Positions 23,442 to 34,237 of a stretch of DNA of 64,000 nucleotides are shown piece by piece. The notes under the pieces were generated by a model. That model did not search any database. It was not told the origin of the DNA and saw only the letters and a list, made by a program, of their open reading frames with translations. Location of the stretch: contig CANTUQ010000055.1 of NCBI GenBank assembly GCA_947683425.1, positions 7,318,501 to 7,382,500 on the forward strand, given 5' to 3'. Within the stretch, counting starts at the first letter, position 1; each line of letters starts with the position of its first letter. The translations under genes and the position numbers were made by a program. Source of the DNA: Excoecaria cochinchinensis. Its lineage: Eukaryota; Streptophyta; Magnoliopsida; Malpighiales; Euphorbiaceae.

Positions 23442-25189
23442 AAACATTTGCTTGTCCCCAAGCAAAACACTCACACAACACAAAAACAAAATTTATACTA
23501 AACACAATATTTTGGAGCTTACGTAGACATTTGATAAGTATTTGAAAACACCATGCATAGAATTATCCTTCTAACACACTAGCTTCAATAAGTAACCATT
23601 TAAACATTCCCATCATTCATTAAACTTTAACCATCTATGCACAATTGGAAAACCATGAAATTGCAAAACACAATGATGTTTGATCTCAAGAAATTAAATA
23701 TCTTAACACATGTAAGAGATTATTTCACACAAAGCATTGCCTAAGATAATTTTCACTCAACACTTATTTTGATAAACACTCAATCACTCAAGTGTATAAA
23801 GGTTAGTGTTTTCCCTCATTCCTTGATTATGCCATTACATACCATAAGCTTGTAAGTAGTAAAAATCTCCACTACTAGTATAAGGTAGTAAAGAGGATCA
23901 AAGGGTCTTAAAAGGGTTGTAATGTGGCTTAGGTTAGGGTAGGAACTTTTGGATTTAAGTAGCTAAAATTGTGTAGAGAAAAACATCAATATAACATAGG
24001 AGATTTAACCAAATAACAACAAGCATGATATTTTCAATCAAAGTCCCTTCTTAAGAATATAAATTTGCTGCTAGCTCTCAATTTATACTTACTATTTTTT
24101 CTTTTTTTGTTTTTCTTTTCTTTTTTTTTTTTTCTTCTTCTTGGGACAGCAAGAGAATTTAGTGTGGGTGCATTTTAATGCTCCATCCCTCACATAAGTA
24201 ATTTAGATGTTCATCTTGCTAACCCATTTTCCTCTTTTATTTTATTTCTACTAGCAGTTGGAATTCTAACTTCGAAAAGAAGGACTTTGCAATTGCAACT
24301 TTTTATTAAGTTCATGCTTTTCAATAACAAATATATCTCCCATGCTATATCAATCCTAATCCCTCCACAATAGGGTAATAAGCTAAAAAAAATAGGCCTT
24401 GTTTAAGCAAAAGTTTAGTTATTAGTATGTTAAACAAGAAAAACAGATATAGGCTCAAAATTGGCTACCTAAAGTCAAAAGGTAAGGAATTTAAAAGTAA
24501 AGCCAAAATAGGTTCATTTTAAATGCCCTTATCATATCCCGTGTACATCCTATACTAAAATGTAATCTCGAAATTTACCACAAACAAGTTCTAGAGGATA
24601 TGGCATAATAAGGCTCTCATACAAGAAGAATTTGTGTATAAGGCTTCAAAAGCTCACATGGCTATAGTTAAACTATAATAGGCAATAAGTTGGCAAAACA
24701 ATCTTAATTTACATATAAAAAGATATCTAACTTAAAAAGAACCTACACCAAAATGTTTTGCTAAGTCATACCCTTCACTATGTACAACAAAAAGCTAAAG
24801 GAAAACAAATAATGAAAATAGTCAAAAAGTTACTATCTAAACTAATGGTCAAAAACATAAAAACTATACATGGCTATATTCTCAAATATTCATCAAATAC
24901 TAAGCTCCAAAACAAAATGGTCTTATAAAACAACCTAAAATAATCTAAAACAATACATACCTAATTCTAGCAGTTCATGCAAACACAAGCTATACTACAC
25001 AATAACACATAAAACTATATATACATATATACACTAAACACATAAAACATATATACATAACCAACCCCCACACTTAAAGGACACAATGTCCTCATTGTGT
25101 AAAAAGAGTAAAGTACATAACAAATGAACAGAAAAACACAAAGAAAAACAAAAACAAAATAAAAAAAAGAAAAGTATAGGAGACAAACT
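23442..25189 (-). other. Athila 3' UTR
   Basis: About 1.7 kb between the downstream ORF and the polypurine tract. AT-rich, with a T-rich run (+ strand) near 24095-24140. No coding signal beyond short chance ORFs. Confidence 0.8.
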
Positions 25190-26458
25190 TCAGAAACTCT
25201 CACTTGGAGAGCTTGGCGGAGTTGGAGACAATTCTACATTCTGCTTTCGGAAGAAACTTAAGAGCTTGCGCCCCAAATTCTTTTGATTTTTCAGCACATG
25301 CCTCACATCCGTTTCTAGCACATCCATCCTAGCTGCCATACTCTGATTGGTGGCCTCAATACCATCCAAACGATGCAAAATAGGCTCAATATCCACAGCA
25401 GCTCCTCTAGTACTCCTCCTCCCTGCATCATCAGCTCCAGCAGCAGCCTCGTCCTCACCTGAAGAGTCATGAGCTGCAGCTGCAGAGGCTGATTCACGTG
25501 CCCTGTCATGGGTCACACTTGGGCCAGGCATATGTGGGTCAGCTCGACTTGGTTCACCTGCAAATCTATCAACAAACCTTGGGGGCCAAGCTCCCTTGGT
25601 TAAAATATTAGCTCTACGCAAATACACCACATCCAACAAAGGAATTGTTTCTTTTTCATCCATTACAAAATTATGCAAATCTCCCAAACATCCCAAAATA
25701 ATACCGGTTACCATATGACACATACCCACAGATTTACTACGGGCAGTAGACGCATGATAAAGGCCATCAAGTATGAAATCAATTGAATCAGGTGTTTTGT
25801 TAGATTGCAATAAATCTAAAACAAACAAATCCTTTGTTTGGACCTTAGTACTCTCTACTCTACCAAACATGGCATGACAAAGAAATTTATGAAAAATCAT
25901 TAAAGCATTGTCCTTTATCTGCCTATTTGTAGAATTTTTGTTATTAAACCTGTCAAGTCCTGATAATCTATTCCACACAGGTGTTGGATGGAAAATATGG
26001 GAATCAAATCTTTTACCATTCAAAGGAAAACCAAACCAATTATGCAAATCATTAATGGTAAAAGTATATTCAATACCCTGGTGCCTAAATTTCATTGCAT
26101 CCCTACCTTTATCCACATACTCTAATGTAACAAAAAATTCTAAAGCCCATTCCTTTCTAACAGGTAAAGAGTATGTAATAAATTTCCCCCATTTCATGTA
26201 TCTCAGGAAATTATTAATCTCATCATTTAAACCCATGGTATTCAGAATAGCAAAATCTAAACCCCACATTCCCACATACGATTTTTTAGCAAAATAGGCA
26301 AATTTCACACCCTCTTCTTCAGAAAAAATTTTAAAAGGGCATTCAAACCTGTTTTGAAGAATCAAAGAATCAAGCGTGGGTTCCTCTCCTTGAGCGCTGG
26401 TTTCTCCAATTGGGCGTTTCCCTTGGCTTTTGTCCCCAACATGCTTTGTTCTCACCAT
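25190..26458 (-). CDS. Athila downstream ORF protein (ATHILA ORF family, env position)
   Basis: Intact 422-residue frame 3' of pol, starting at the only upstream Met in frame. The first ~290 residues resemble the plant Athila ORF family: FSEEEGVKFAYFAKKSYVGMWG (about 45-66), YTFTINDLHNWFGFPLNG and a cluster around KFLCHAMFGR and GMCHMVTGIILG. The last ~130 residues differ in character: an Ala/Asp/Glu-rich low-complexity linker, then heptad-like spacing (ILHRLDGIEATNQSMAARMDVLETDV) indicating a coiled coil, and a Ser/Pro-rich tail. No signal peptide or convincing transmembrane helix is seen, so I do not call it an envelope protein despite its position. The role is unknown; the frame is open, in line with recent insertion. 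Expression would need a spliced or separate mRNA, since it is about 840 nt downstream of the pol stop. Confidence 0.85.
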   Translation of the reverse strand: MVRTKHVGDKSQGKRPIGETSAQGEEPTLDSLILQNRFECPFKIFSEEEGVKFAYFAKKSYVGMWGLDFAILNTMGLNDEINNFLRYMKWGKFITYSLPVRKEWALEFFVTLEYVDKGRDAMKFRHQGIEYTFTINDLHNWFGFPLNGKRFDSHIFHPTPVWNRLSGLDRFNNKNSTNRQIKDNALMIFHKFLCHAMFGRVESTKVQTKDLFVLDLLQSNKTPDSIDFILDGLYHASTARSKSVGMCHMVTGIILGCLGDLHNFVMDEKETIPLLDVVYLRRANILTKGAWPPRFVDRFAGEPSRADPHMPGPSVTHDRARESASAAAAHDSSGEDEAAAGADDAGRRSTRGAAVDIEPILHRLDGIEATNQSMAARMDVLETDVRHVLKNQKNLGRKLLSFFRKQNVELSPTPPSSPSESF

Positions 26459-27295
26459 GGTGAAATCACTTCACCGTTGGTTGAATCAAACAAAGAACAA
26501 AAAGAAACACAAGTAGAAGAAGAACAGGAGTCTTAAGAACAAGAAATACGGAGGTGAGATGAAGAAGTTAGAGAGAAAATCGGGAGGAAGTTAAGAAGAT
26601 AAAAACGAAAGTAGAGAGAAGATAAAAACGAAAAGGTAAGAAAAAATGAAAAATAGAGAGTAATTAGGGTAGGTAAAAGAGAATTTAAGGAATTAAATGT
26701 GAGTCTAACGGTTGGGTTGACCGAAAAATTCAATTGCCGCGTTCTGTCGCGACGTCGCGACATCGTCGCGATCGCGACAGAGAGCAAATCAACAATTTGA
26801 ATTTCGCGATAAACGTCGCGTCATCGCGACAAAATTATCCGGTTGCCATCGCGACGTCGCGACATCGTCGCGATCGCGACAGAAAGGAATTATGAAAAAT
26901 GAAAAATTTTAAACATCGCGTTATACGTCGCGTCATCGCGACAAATTTTCCCGCGCTCTATCGCGACCTCGCGACATAGTCGCGCTCGCGACAGAATGAA
27001 AAGTGAAAAATTTAAAAATCAATTGTCGCGATGATACTCAGTGGCGCGCCGTCGCGACGGCAACGAATAAGCAACTCCCCCATTCTGTCGCGCTCGCGAC
27101 ATTGTCGCGCTCGCGACAGAATGGAATTTTGAAAATCACATTTAATTTCCCTTCCAAAAACAACACACAAAGGAATATAAAATAAATTTACATATGAAAA
27201 ACATCTGTGGAACAAAAAGAACAACAGTATTATATACAAATATCACTCATATAATAAAACAATTAATTAACAAGAAAATTTAAACCAAGTAACCA
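26459..27295 (-). repeat. Spacer between pol and downstream ORF with CG palindrome array
   Basis: Four paired modules at 26742-26782, 26841-26883, 26957-26996 and 27082-27120, with single TCGCGA-type sites between (26805-26830, 26905-26945, 27026-27060). The interspersed sequence is AT-rich. This is the densest unbroken set in the element. No ORF of note. Confidence 0.9.
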
Positions 27296-30200
27296 TCAAA
27301 TCATTTTTAAGGAAAGAAATGAAACCTCCCTTCCATGAAATGTTTCCTCCAAATACACTTTACATCTTTGACCATTGGCTTTAAATAACTCATTTTTAGT
27401 ATTTTTAAGTTCCAAAAACCCTTGATCAAAAACTTGTGTAACTTCAAAAGGTCCACTCCATCTTGATCTTAATTTTCCCGGGAAGAGTTTCAATCTAGAA
27501 TTATACAATAAGACCTTGTCCCCAATATTAAAATTTTTAATTCTTATATGTGCATCATGCCACTTTTTAGTTCGTTCTTTATATATCTTAGCATTCTCAA
27601 ATGCAAGAAGTCTCAATTCATCTAGCTCATTCAATTGTAAACATCTTTTGACACTTGCATCTTTAAGATCATAATTCAAAGTTCTAATGGCCCAATATGC
27701 TTTATGTTCTAATTCAACAGGTAAATGACATGCTTTTCCATAAACCATCCTATATGGTGTCATTCCAATTGGAGCTTTAAATGCAGTTCGATATGCCCAC
27801 AAAGCATCATCTAATTTATGTGCCCAATCCTTTCTAGAAGTAGAGACTGTTTTTTCTAATATCCACTTTAACTCCCTATTGGACACTTCCACTTGACCAC
27901 TTGTTTGTGGGTGATATGGTGTAGCTACCCTATGATGAACTCCATATTTTTGCAATAAAGAATCAAAAGAACGGTTAATAAAATGCTTACCTCCATCACT
28001 TATGATGGCTCTTGGCACTCCAAATCTTGAGAAAAGCTTCTTCAAAAATTTTATCACCACCTTTGAATCATTGGTTGGTGTAGCTTTGGCTTCAACCCAC
28101 TTTGATACATAATCAACTCCAACCAAAATATAGTTTTGACCAAAAGATGTGGGAAAGGGACCCATGAAGTCAATCCCCCATACATCAAAAACTTCAACTT
28201 CCAATATATTATTCAAAGGCATTTCATCTCTTTTCCCAATATTACCAGCCCTTTGACATTTATCACATTTAGCTACATACATTTTTGCATCATAAAATAA
28301 AGTTGGCCAAAAGAATCCACATTCAAGCACTCTAGATGCAGTTTTATTGGCACCATTATGACCCGAATACAATGCAGCATGACAATGCATCAAAATGTTT
28401 TGATACTCCTCCTCACTTACACAACGACGAATTATACCATCCCCACATATCTTAAACAAGTAAGGTTCTTCCCATAAATAATTTTTAACATCACTAAAGA
28501 ATTTTTTCTTTTGTTGCCATGTCAAATTTTCAGGTACAATTCCAGCAGCAAGATAGTTAGCAAAATCAGCATACCAAGGCTCATGCATATTCAAAATTGA
28601 CATCAAGGCTTCATCCGGAAATGATTCATTAATTTCAATACCATCACCTAAAGTTTGTTCATTGTTTTCTAATCTAGACAAATGGTCAGCAACAAGATTT
28701 TCACTTCCCTTTTTGTCTTTAATTTCAAGGTCAAATTCTTGCAATAACAATACCCAACGAATCAACCTAGGTTTAGCATCTTTCTTTGCAAATAAATACC
28801 TCAATGCAGCATGATCCGTATAGATTATGACTTTAGAACCCAACAAGTAAGATCTAAACTTATCGCATGCATACACCACAGCTAACATTTCTTTTTCTGT
28901 TGTTGTATAATTAACTTGAGGAGGAGACAAAGTATGACTAGCATAATAGATCACATGCAAATTCTTACCATGTCTTTGACCTAATACACATCCCACAGCA
29001 AGATCACTTGCATCACACATAATTTCAAATGGCAATTCCCAATTAGGAGCAGCAATTATAGGAGCACTTATTAGGGCCTTCTTTAAAGTATCAAACGCAT
29101 GCATACATTCCATAGAAAATTCAAAAGAAACATCCTTAACTAATAAATTAGTTAAGGGTTTAGCAATTAAAGAAAAATCCTTTATAAATCTTCTATAAAA
29201 TCCAGCATGTCCAAGAAAAGATCTAACCCCCTTAATTGTAGTAGGTGGAGGTAATTTCTCAATTAATTCTATTTTTGCTCTATCAACCTCAATACCCCTA
29301 CTTGAAATTTTGTGCCCTAAGACTATTCCTTCATCTACCATGAAATGGCATTTCTCCCAATTAAGAACCAAGTTAGTCTCTTCACACCTAGCCAATACTT
29401 TGTCTAAATTTTGTAAACAAAGCTCAAATGAATCCCCATAAACAGAAAAATCATCCATGAAAACCTCCATTATATCCTCTATCATATCTCCAAAAATGGA
29501 AGTCATACATCTTTGAAATGTGGCTGGGGCATTACAAAGCCCAAAAGGCATTCGCCTATAAGCAAAAGTTCCATAAGGACAAGTAAATGTAGTTTTCTCT
29601 TGGTCACTAGGGTAAATAAAAATTTGGAAATACCCTGAATATCCATCAAGAAAACAATAATGAGAATGGCCAGCAATTCTTTCAAGCATTTGGTCAATGA
29701 ATGGTAAAGGAAAATGATCCTTTCTAGTGGCCAAATTAAGCTTTCTATAATCTATACATACCCTCCAACCCGTGGTGGTTCTAGTTGGAATTAAATCTCC
29801 ATTCTCATTCCTTACTACGGTCATACCCCCTTTCTTTGGAACACAATATATTGGACTCACCCAATCACTATCCGAAATAGGATAAATGATTCCAGCATCT
29901 AGTAATTTAATAACTTCCTTTTTGACTACCTCTTTCATATGAGGGTTAAGCCTCCTTTGTCTATCAGCTTTTGGTTTAAAATCATCTTCCATATTTATCC
30001 TATGCATGACAACATTAGGACTAATACCCTTCAAATCAGATATTTGCCATCCAATACTTTTTATCCTTTTTCTAACAACTTCTAATAATGCATGCTCTTG
30101 TTCTTTATTGAGTTTATTAGAAATAATAATAGGCAAAGTATGATTAGGTCCAAGGAAAGCATACCTCAAATGACTAGGTAATTCCTTTAGATCAACGTTT

Positions 30201-32683
30201 GGTGGACTTTCAATGGAAGGTGGTAAAGGTGCTTCATTACGAATAAGAGGTTCACTTCTAACACTTTCTTGCTCTACCTCTTCATGAACTTCTTCTTCCA
30301 TTTGGACTTCCTCTTCATCTGCATTTTCTAAGACTTCCACAACACATGCATCAATGACATCTATTTTCATGCACACATTTTCATCCATTGGGTATTTTAG
30401 TGCCTTATCCATGTGATATTCAACACTATCCTCCCCTACTCTTAAAACTAATGTGCCCTCATAGACATCAACTAAAGCTCTACCAGTCCTCATGAAAGGT
30501 CTACCCAATATTAAAGGACATTTCTCATCATATGCAAAATCTAAAATGACAAAATCAGCGGGCAAAATAAATTTATCCACTTTTACAAGTACATCTTCAA
30601 CTATTCCATATGGTTTCTTAATAGATTGATCAGCTAGTTGTAAAACCATGGAAGTAGGTTTAACATAATCTAAACCCAACTTTTTAAAGATTGAATAAGG
30701 CATGAGATTGATACTTGCCCCCAAATCACATAGGCACTTAGGAAACTCTCTATCCCCTAAGGTACATGGAATGGTGAAACTACCATTATCTTTAAGTTTT
30801 GTAGGCAAATTATTTGTGATTATAGAACTACATGCTTCAGTTAATGCAATAGTGGATATATCTTCCCAACTTCTTTTCTTAGAAATTAATTCTTTTAGAA
30901 ATTTTGCATAGTTAGGAATTTGTGATATGGCTTCAATAAAATTCAAATTAATGTGCAAATGCTTCAATTTATCTATAAAAGATTGAAATTGCTTATCTTG
31001 GTTTTGTCTCTTCAGGCGTTGCGGAAATGGTGGACTAGGTTGAAAAATTTTAGAAGAATTTGCTTTAGATGCCCCTTCTGTCGCGACCGCGACAGGTGTC
31101 GCGATCGCGACAGGAGACTTTCCTCCTGCTGTCGCGCTCACTTCTGGTATCGCGCCCGGTGTCGCGCCTGCAACATTGGTTGGCTTCTCCTCTGTCGCGA
31201 CCGCGACAGGTGTCGCGCTCGCGACAGAAGACTCATTCTTCCCTTTATTTTCCTGAAATTCTCCATTTTTGTTAGTAATAACAAATTCATTGGTGTAAGT
31301 TTTACCTGACCTCAAATTTATGGCTTTTAGATGTTCCCTTGGGTTCTCCTCCGTATTACTTGGTAAAGTACCTTGTAATCTTGAAGGTAAAGCCTTTGCT
31401 AATTGCCCAATTTGCACTTCTAAGTTATGAATGGATGAGGCTTGATTCTTTGTGATCTGATCAAACTTATTTTCCAGCCTCTTTTGATTCTCCTCTTGTG
31501 AATTAAATTTCATATTAATCCCTTCTAAGAACCTATCCATTTTAACCTCCAAGGCCCCAAACCTATCTTGAGGTGGTTGAAAACTTACTCCTTTATTTTG
31601 ATTACTACTATTCCCCCATGAAAAGTTTGGATGGTTCCTCCATCCAGGGTTATATGTATTGGAAAATGGATTACCTCTTCCTTGCCCTTGAATAAAACTA
31701 ACTTGCTCCTCCGTACTATTAATGCCTAAATTGCATACCTCACTTGGATGTCCTTGTTGTCCATAAATATTGCATCTATTTGGTTGACTACCTCCCATAC
31801 CAAAATTATTGAGTTTGTGAGTCAATGCTTCCACTTGTGCTTGCAATGCAACTACTGAATCAAGTGCATGAACTCCTCTCACATTAGTAGAATTTGAATC
31901 TCTACTTCTCTCGGTAGGCCACATGCAGTTGTTCATGGACATCTCCTCCAATAATTCAAACGCCGCTTCAGTAGTTTTCCTCATCAAGGAACCTCCAGCA
32001 GCAGCATCAATAGTTCCTCTTGTGGTAGGATTAACTCCATTATAAAATGTTTGCATTAACAATTCTCTTGGCAAATTATGATGTGGACACATCCTTTGCA
32101 ATTCCTTAAATCTTTCCCAAGCCTCATATAATGACTCATTTTCATTTTGCACAAATGTAGTAATATCCTTTATGATTTTTGCGGTTTTGGCCAAGGGAAA
32201 ATATTTTGATAAAAATGCTTGGGCCAATTGGTCCCAAGTAGTTATAGAACCCCTTGTCAAAGAATTCAACCAAGCTTTTGCTTTATCCTTCAATGTGAAG
32301 GGAAAAAGCCTAAGTTTGATTGCATCATTTGAAACCCCATTTATCTTAAAGGTATCACAAATCTCAAGAAAATTTGCCAAATGAGCATTTGGATCCTCAT
32401 TTGCCAAACCATAAAATTGTATACTATTTTGAATCATTTGCAATAATGAAGGCTTAATTTCAAATTGATTGGCATTTACCGTTGGTCTTACCACTCCTTG
32501 TTGAGCACCACTCAATGCAGGTGTGGCAAAGTCCATCAATCGTGGTGGATTTTCATCAGCCATGATAATTGATCTTCTATTTTTATTCTTCTTTTTATTT
32601 GATTTTCGGTTACTTAATAAAAACCTCTCAATTTCAGGATTTATAGGCTCAAGCTCTTCTAAAGAACTCCTTGTACTAGGCAT
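27296..32683 (-). CDS. Athila gag-pol polyprotein
   Basis: Intact 1795-residue frame. Order: Gag core (about 75-245, with AWLNSL and FLSKYFP), a CCHC-type knuckle at about 305-318 that reads CNIYGQQGHPSEVC so its second Cys is Tyr, a variable linker with LRSGKTY then VAxATP repeats encoded by CG palindromes, aspartic protease with DLGASINLMP near 654, RT with YRRMPFG and FMDDFSVYG near 1074, RNase H from FEIMCDASD near 1221, integrase zinc-binding H..H..CDKCQ, catalytic Asp in GIDFMGPFP (about 1504), Asp in SDGGKHF (about 1565) and Glu in GQVEVSN (about 1598). Provides capsid, maturation, reverse transcription and integration. Gag and pol share one frame, usual for Athila. Met at 32683 follows a ~150-nt leader after the LTR. 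Confidence 0.97.
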   Translation of the reverse strand: MPSTRSSLEELEPINPEIERFLLSNRKSNKKKNKNRRSIIMADENPPRLMDFATPALSGAQQGVVRPTVNANQFEIKPSLLQMIQNSIQFYGLANEDPNAHLANFLEICDTFKINGVSNDAIKLRLFPFTLKDKAKAWLNSLTRGSITTWDQLAQAFLSKYFPLAKTAKIIKDITTFVQNENESLYEAWERFKELQRMCPHHNLPRELLMQTFYNGVNPTTRGTIDAAAGGSLMRKTTEAAFELLEEMSMNNCMWPTERSRDSNSTNVRGVHALDSVVALQAQVEALTHKLNNFGMGGSQPNRCNIYGQQGHPSEVCNLGINSTEEQVSFIQGQGRGNPFSNTYNPGWRNHPNFSWGNSSNQNKGVSFQPPQDRFGALEVKMDRFLEGINMKFNSQEENQKRLENKFDQITKNQASSIHNLEVQIGQLAKALPSRLQGTLPSNTEENPREHLKAINLRSGKTYTNEFVITNKNGEFQENKGKNESSVASATPVAVATEEKPTNVAGATPGAIPEVSATAGGKSPVAIATPVAVATEGASKANSSKIFQPSPPFPQRLKRQNQDKQFQSFIDKLKHLHINLNFIEAISQIPNYAKFLKELISKKRSWEDISTIALTEACSSIITNNLPTKLKDNGSFTIPCTLGDREFPKCLCDLGASINLMPYSIFKKLGLDYVKPTSMVLQLADQSIKKPYGIVEDVLVKVDKFILPADFVILDFAYDEKCPLILGRPFMRTGRALVDVYEGTLVLRVGEDSVEYHMDKALKYPMDENVCMKIDVIDACVVEVLENADEEEVQMEEEVHEEVEQESVRSEPLIRNEAPLPPSIESPPNVDLKELPSHLRYAFLGPNHTLPIIISNKLNKEQEHALLEVVRKRIKSIGWQISDLKGISPNVVMHRINMEDDFKPKADRQRRLNPHMKEVVKKEVIKLLDAGIIYPISDSDWVSPIYCVPKKGGMTVVRNENGDLIPTRTTTGWRVCIDYRKLNLATRKDHFPLPFIDQMLERIAGHSHYCFLDGYSGYFQIFIYPSDQEKTTFTCPYGTFAYRRMPFGLCNAPATFQRCMTSIFGDMIEDIMEVFMDDFSVYGDSFELCLQNLDKVLARCEETNLVLNWEKCHFMVDEGIVLGHKISSRGIEVDRAKIELIEKLPPPTTIKGVRSFLGHAGFYRRFIKDFSLIAKPLTNLLVKDVSFEFSMECMHAFDTLKKALISAPIIAAPNWELPFEIMCDASDLAVGCVLGQRHGKNLHVIYYASHTLSPPQVNYTTTEKEMLAVVYACDKFRSYLLGSKVIIYTDHAALRYLFAKKDAKPRLIRWVLLLQEFDLEIKDKKGSENLVADHLSRLENNEQTLGDGIEINESFPDEALMSILNMHEPWYADFANYLAAGIVPENLTWQQKKKFFSDVKNYLWEEPYLFKICGDGIIRRCVSEEEYQNILMHCHAALYSGHNGANKTASRVLECGFFWPTLFYDAKMYVAKCDKCQRAGNIGKRDEMPLNNILEVEVFDVWGIDFMGPFPTSFGQNYILVGVDYVSKWVEAKATPTNDSKVVIKFLKKLFSRFGVPRAIISDGGKHFINRSFDSLLQKYGVHHRVATPYHPQTSGQVEVSNRELKWILEKTVSTSRKDWAHKLDDALWAYRTAFKAPIGMTPYRMVYGKACHLPVELEHKAYWAIRTLNYDLKDASVKRCLQLNELDELRLLAFENAKIYKERTKKWHDAHIRIKNFNIGDKVLLYNSRLKLFPGKLRSRWSGPFEVTQVFDQGFLELKNTKNELFKANGQRCKVYLEETFHGREVSFLSLKMI
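31076..31229. repeat. Two CG palindrome modules inside the gag-pol reading frame
   Basis: Modules at 31076-31116 and 31192-31229 have the same TCTGTCGCGA..CGCGACA form as the LTR copies. In frame they encode SVASATPVAVATE and SPVAIATPVAVATE, in the linker between the Gag knuckle and protease. Intervening codons also give Ala/Thr/Pro-rich peptide. Confidence 0.9.
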
Positions 32684-32810
32684 GAACTTTCAAAATCCTG
32701 TAAAACAAATACAAAACACAAAATTAATTTAAACAAATAAACAAATTAAAACAAAACAAAATATTGTAATCCAAAATCATAAATCAATTTTTATAATGGC
32801 AAACAACCGT

Positions 32811-32828
32811 TCCCCGGCAACGGCGCCA
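32811..32828 (-). promoter_or_regulatory. Athila primer binding site
   Basis: TGGCGCCGTTGCCGGGGA on the - strand, a few bases after the LTR end. This is the standard Athila primer site, usually attributed to tRNA-Asp. Confidence 0.92.
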
Positions 32829-32834
32829 AAAACT

Positions 32835-34232
32835 TGTTGTGCATTTTTTTTTAATGATGCAACATACCGCAAGTATACGGTGTACCGCAATAGTACTTAA
32901 GATATCGATCCCACAGGGAACGTGTTACACACTATTACTAATTGATTTTAATCTTGTTTACAATGATTAATTGATGGAAAAATGATTCTAAATTAATCTA
33001 ACATGTAACCTAACTAAATCAGGTTTGTGTGAATTCAAGAAGATAGAAAAGATTAATGATGCTAGATATAAAGATGGAACTTGAATTAATTGTTCTTAAT
33101 GATTTTAGTATTCTTTTCTTGTAAGCCAAGTTGAATAAATTTCCTACTTACTTTCTCAATATAAGTAAGATTGCCCAAAACTTACACATACAAGTCCAAT
33201 TCCAAACTTTCATTTAAGAACTAGATGATTATATATGTAAATCTTAGGAATAAAGAACAACCTATAGCAACCATTTCAATACTATGATTTCTCAAACAAT
33301 ATCTTAATGATGAATTTCCAATTAGATGTAAGAATGAATTTATTTCTCAATTAAACTCAAACTTATAATGATCATAAATAATGTACATAATGAGAAATTC
33401 TACAATTAAGAAAACTTGAATTAATATGAACAATAAAATATTTAATATAAACATTCAAGTTCAGAATTTACATCATAAAAATTACAAAGAAGAATTAAAA
33501 GATAAGAATTGAAGAAGGAGATTTCTCAACCCTTTCCAAGTCACCAATTGTAGTCTTCTTCCTTGTATAATACCTTCTCTTCAACACATAAACTCAACTT
33601 AAGAAAAACTAAAGAAAATTATTCTAATTTGCAGAAAAATATTCAAATGTTCAATTCTAAGTCTAACATCCCTAAATTACAGTTAAAATCAGTATTTATA
33701 ACATCAGCTCATGCCCCTTCAGATGTTCTTCTACAAAGGTTGTAATTGTTGGAGGAAAGATACAACTTTTCAAGTTAAAATTTGAACTTTAGTGTCTAAC
33801 GGATCCCTCTGTCGCGATCGCGACGATGTCGCGACGTCGCGACAGATCACGCCTTCTCTTTCGCTCGCCTTTCCTCGCGTGTGCCTTCTCCATGCCCTGT
33901 CGCGACCTCGCGACGGCTTCCCTTGGTCGCGACAGCTCCTCTTCTTTTCTCTTTTCTCTTCTTTTCTTCTCTTCTTCTTAGCGCGCTCTGTCGCGCTCGC
34001 GCCATCCATCGCGATCGCGACAGAGGCTTTTCTGCCTTGGCTCATTTCTTCTTCTTCTCTCCATTTTGCTCCATATTTTCTCCATTAACTCCATACTTTC
34101 TCCATTTGTCTCCTACACACAAAACTTAACAAAACACATAAAACATACCTAATTCCTACAAATAAAAACACTTAAAACATTACTTATAACCATAAAATAT
34201 AGTTTAATTATGAGCTAATTAAGCTCATATCA
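32835..34232 (-). mobile_element. Athila 5' LTR
   Basis: Same length as the other LTR, one base different by eye (T at 33893). It would carry the promoter driving gag-pol; I do not see an unambiguous TATA box. Confidence 0.97.
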
Positions 34233-34237
34233 GGAGT

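Larger units (their letters stand above)
22031..34232 (-). mobile_element. Element 3: young, complete Athila-type retrotransposon
   Basis: 12,202 bp with a perfect TSD GGAGT (22026-22030, 34233-34237). Both LTRs are exactly 1398 bp (22031-23428, 32835-34232); by eye the only difference is C at 23089 versus T at 33893, a change at a CG site. The Athila-type primer site, GTGTGGGGGTT polypurine tract, intact 1795-residue gag-pol and intact 422-residue downstream ORF follow the standard Athila order on the - strand. Everything needed for autonomous movement appears present apart from one substituted cysteine in the Gag knuckle. Confidence 0.97.

Noticed and set aside
25190..26458. Calling the Athila downstream ORF an envelope gene
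   Set aside because: Position fits but no signal peptide or membrane segment is visible; annotated as an Athila-family ORF instead.
26742..27122. CRISPR-like appearance of spaced palindromes
   Set aside because: The DNA is clearly plant nuclear; spacing and unit length are irregular and there are no cas genes.
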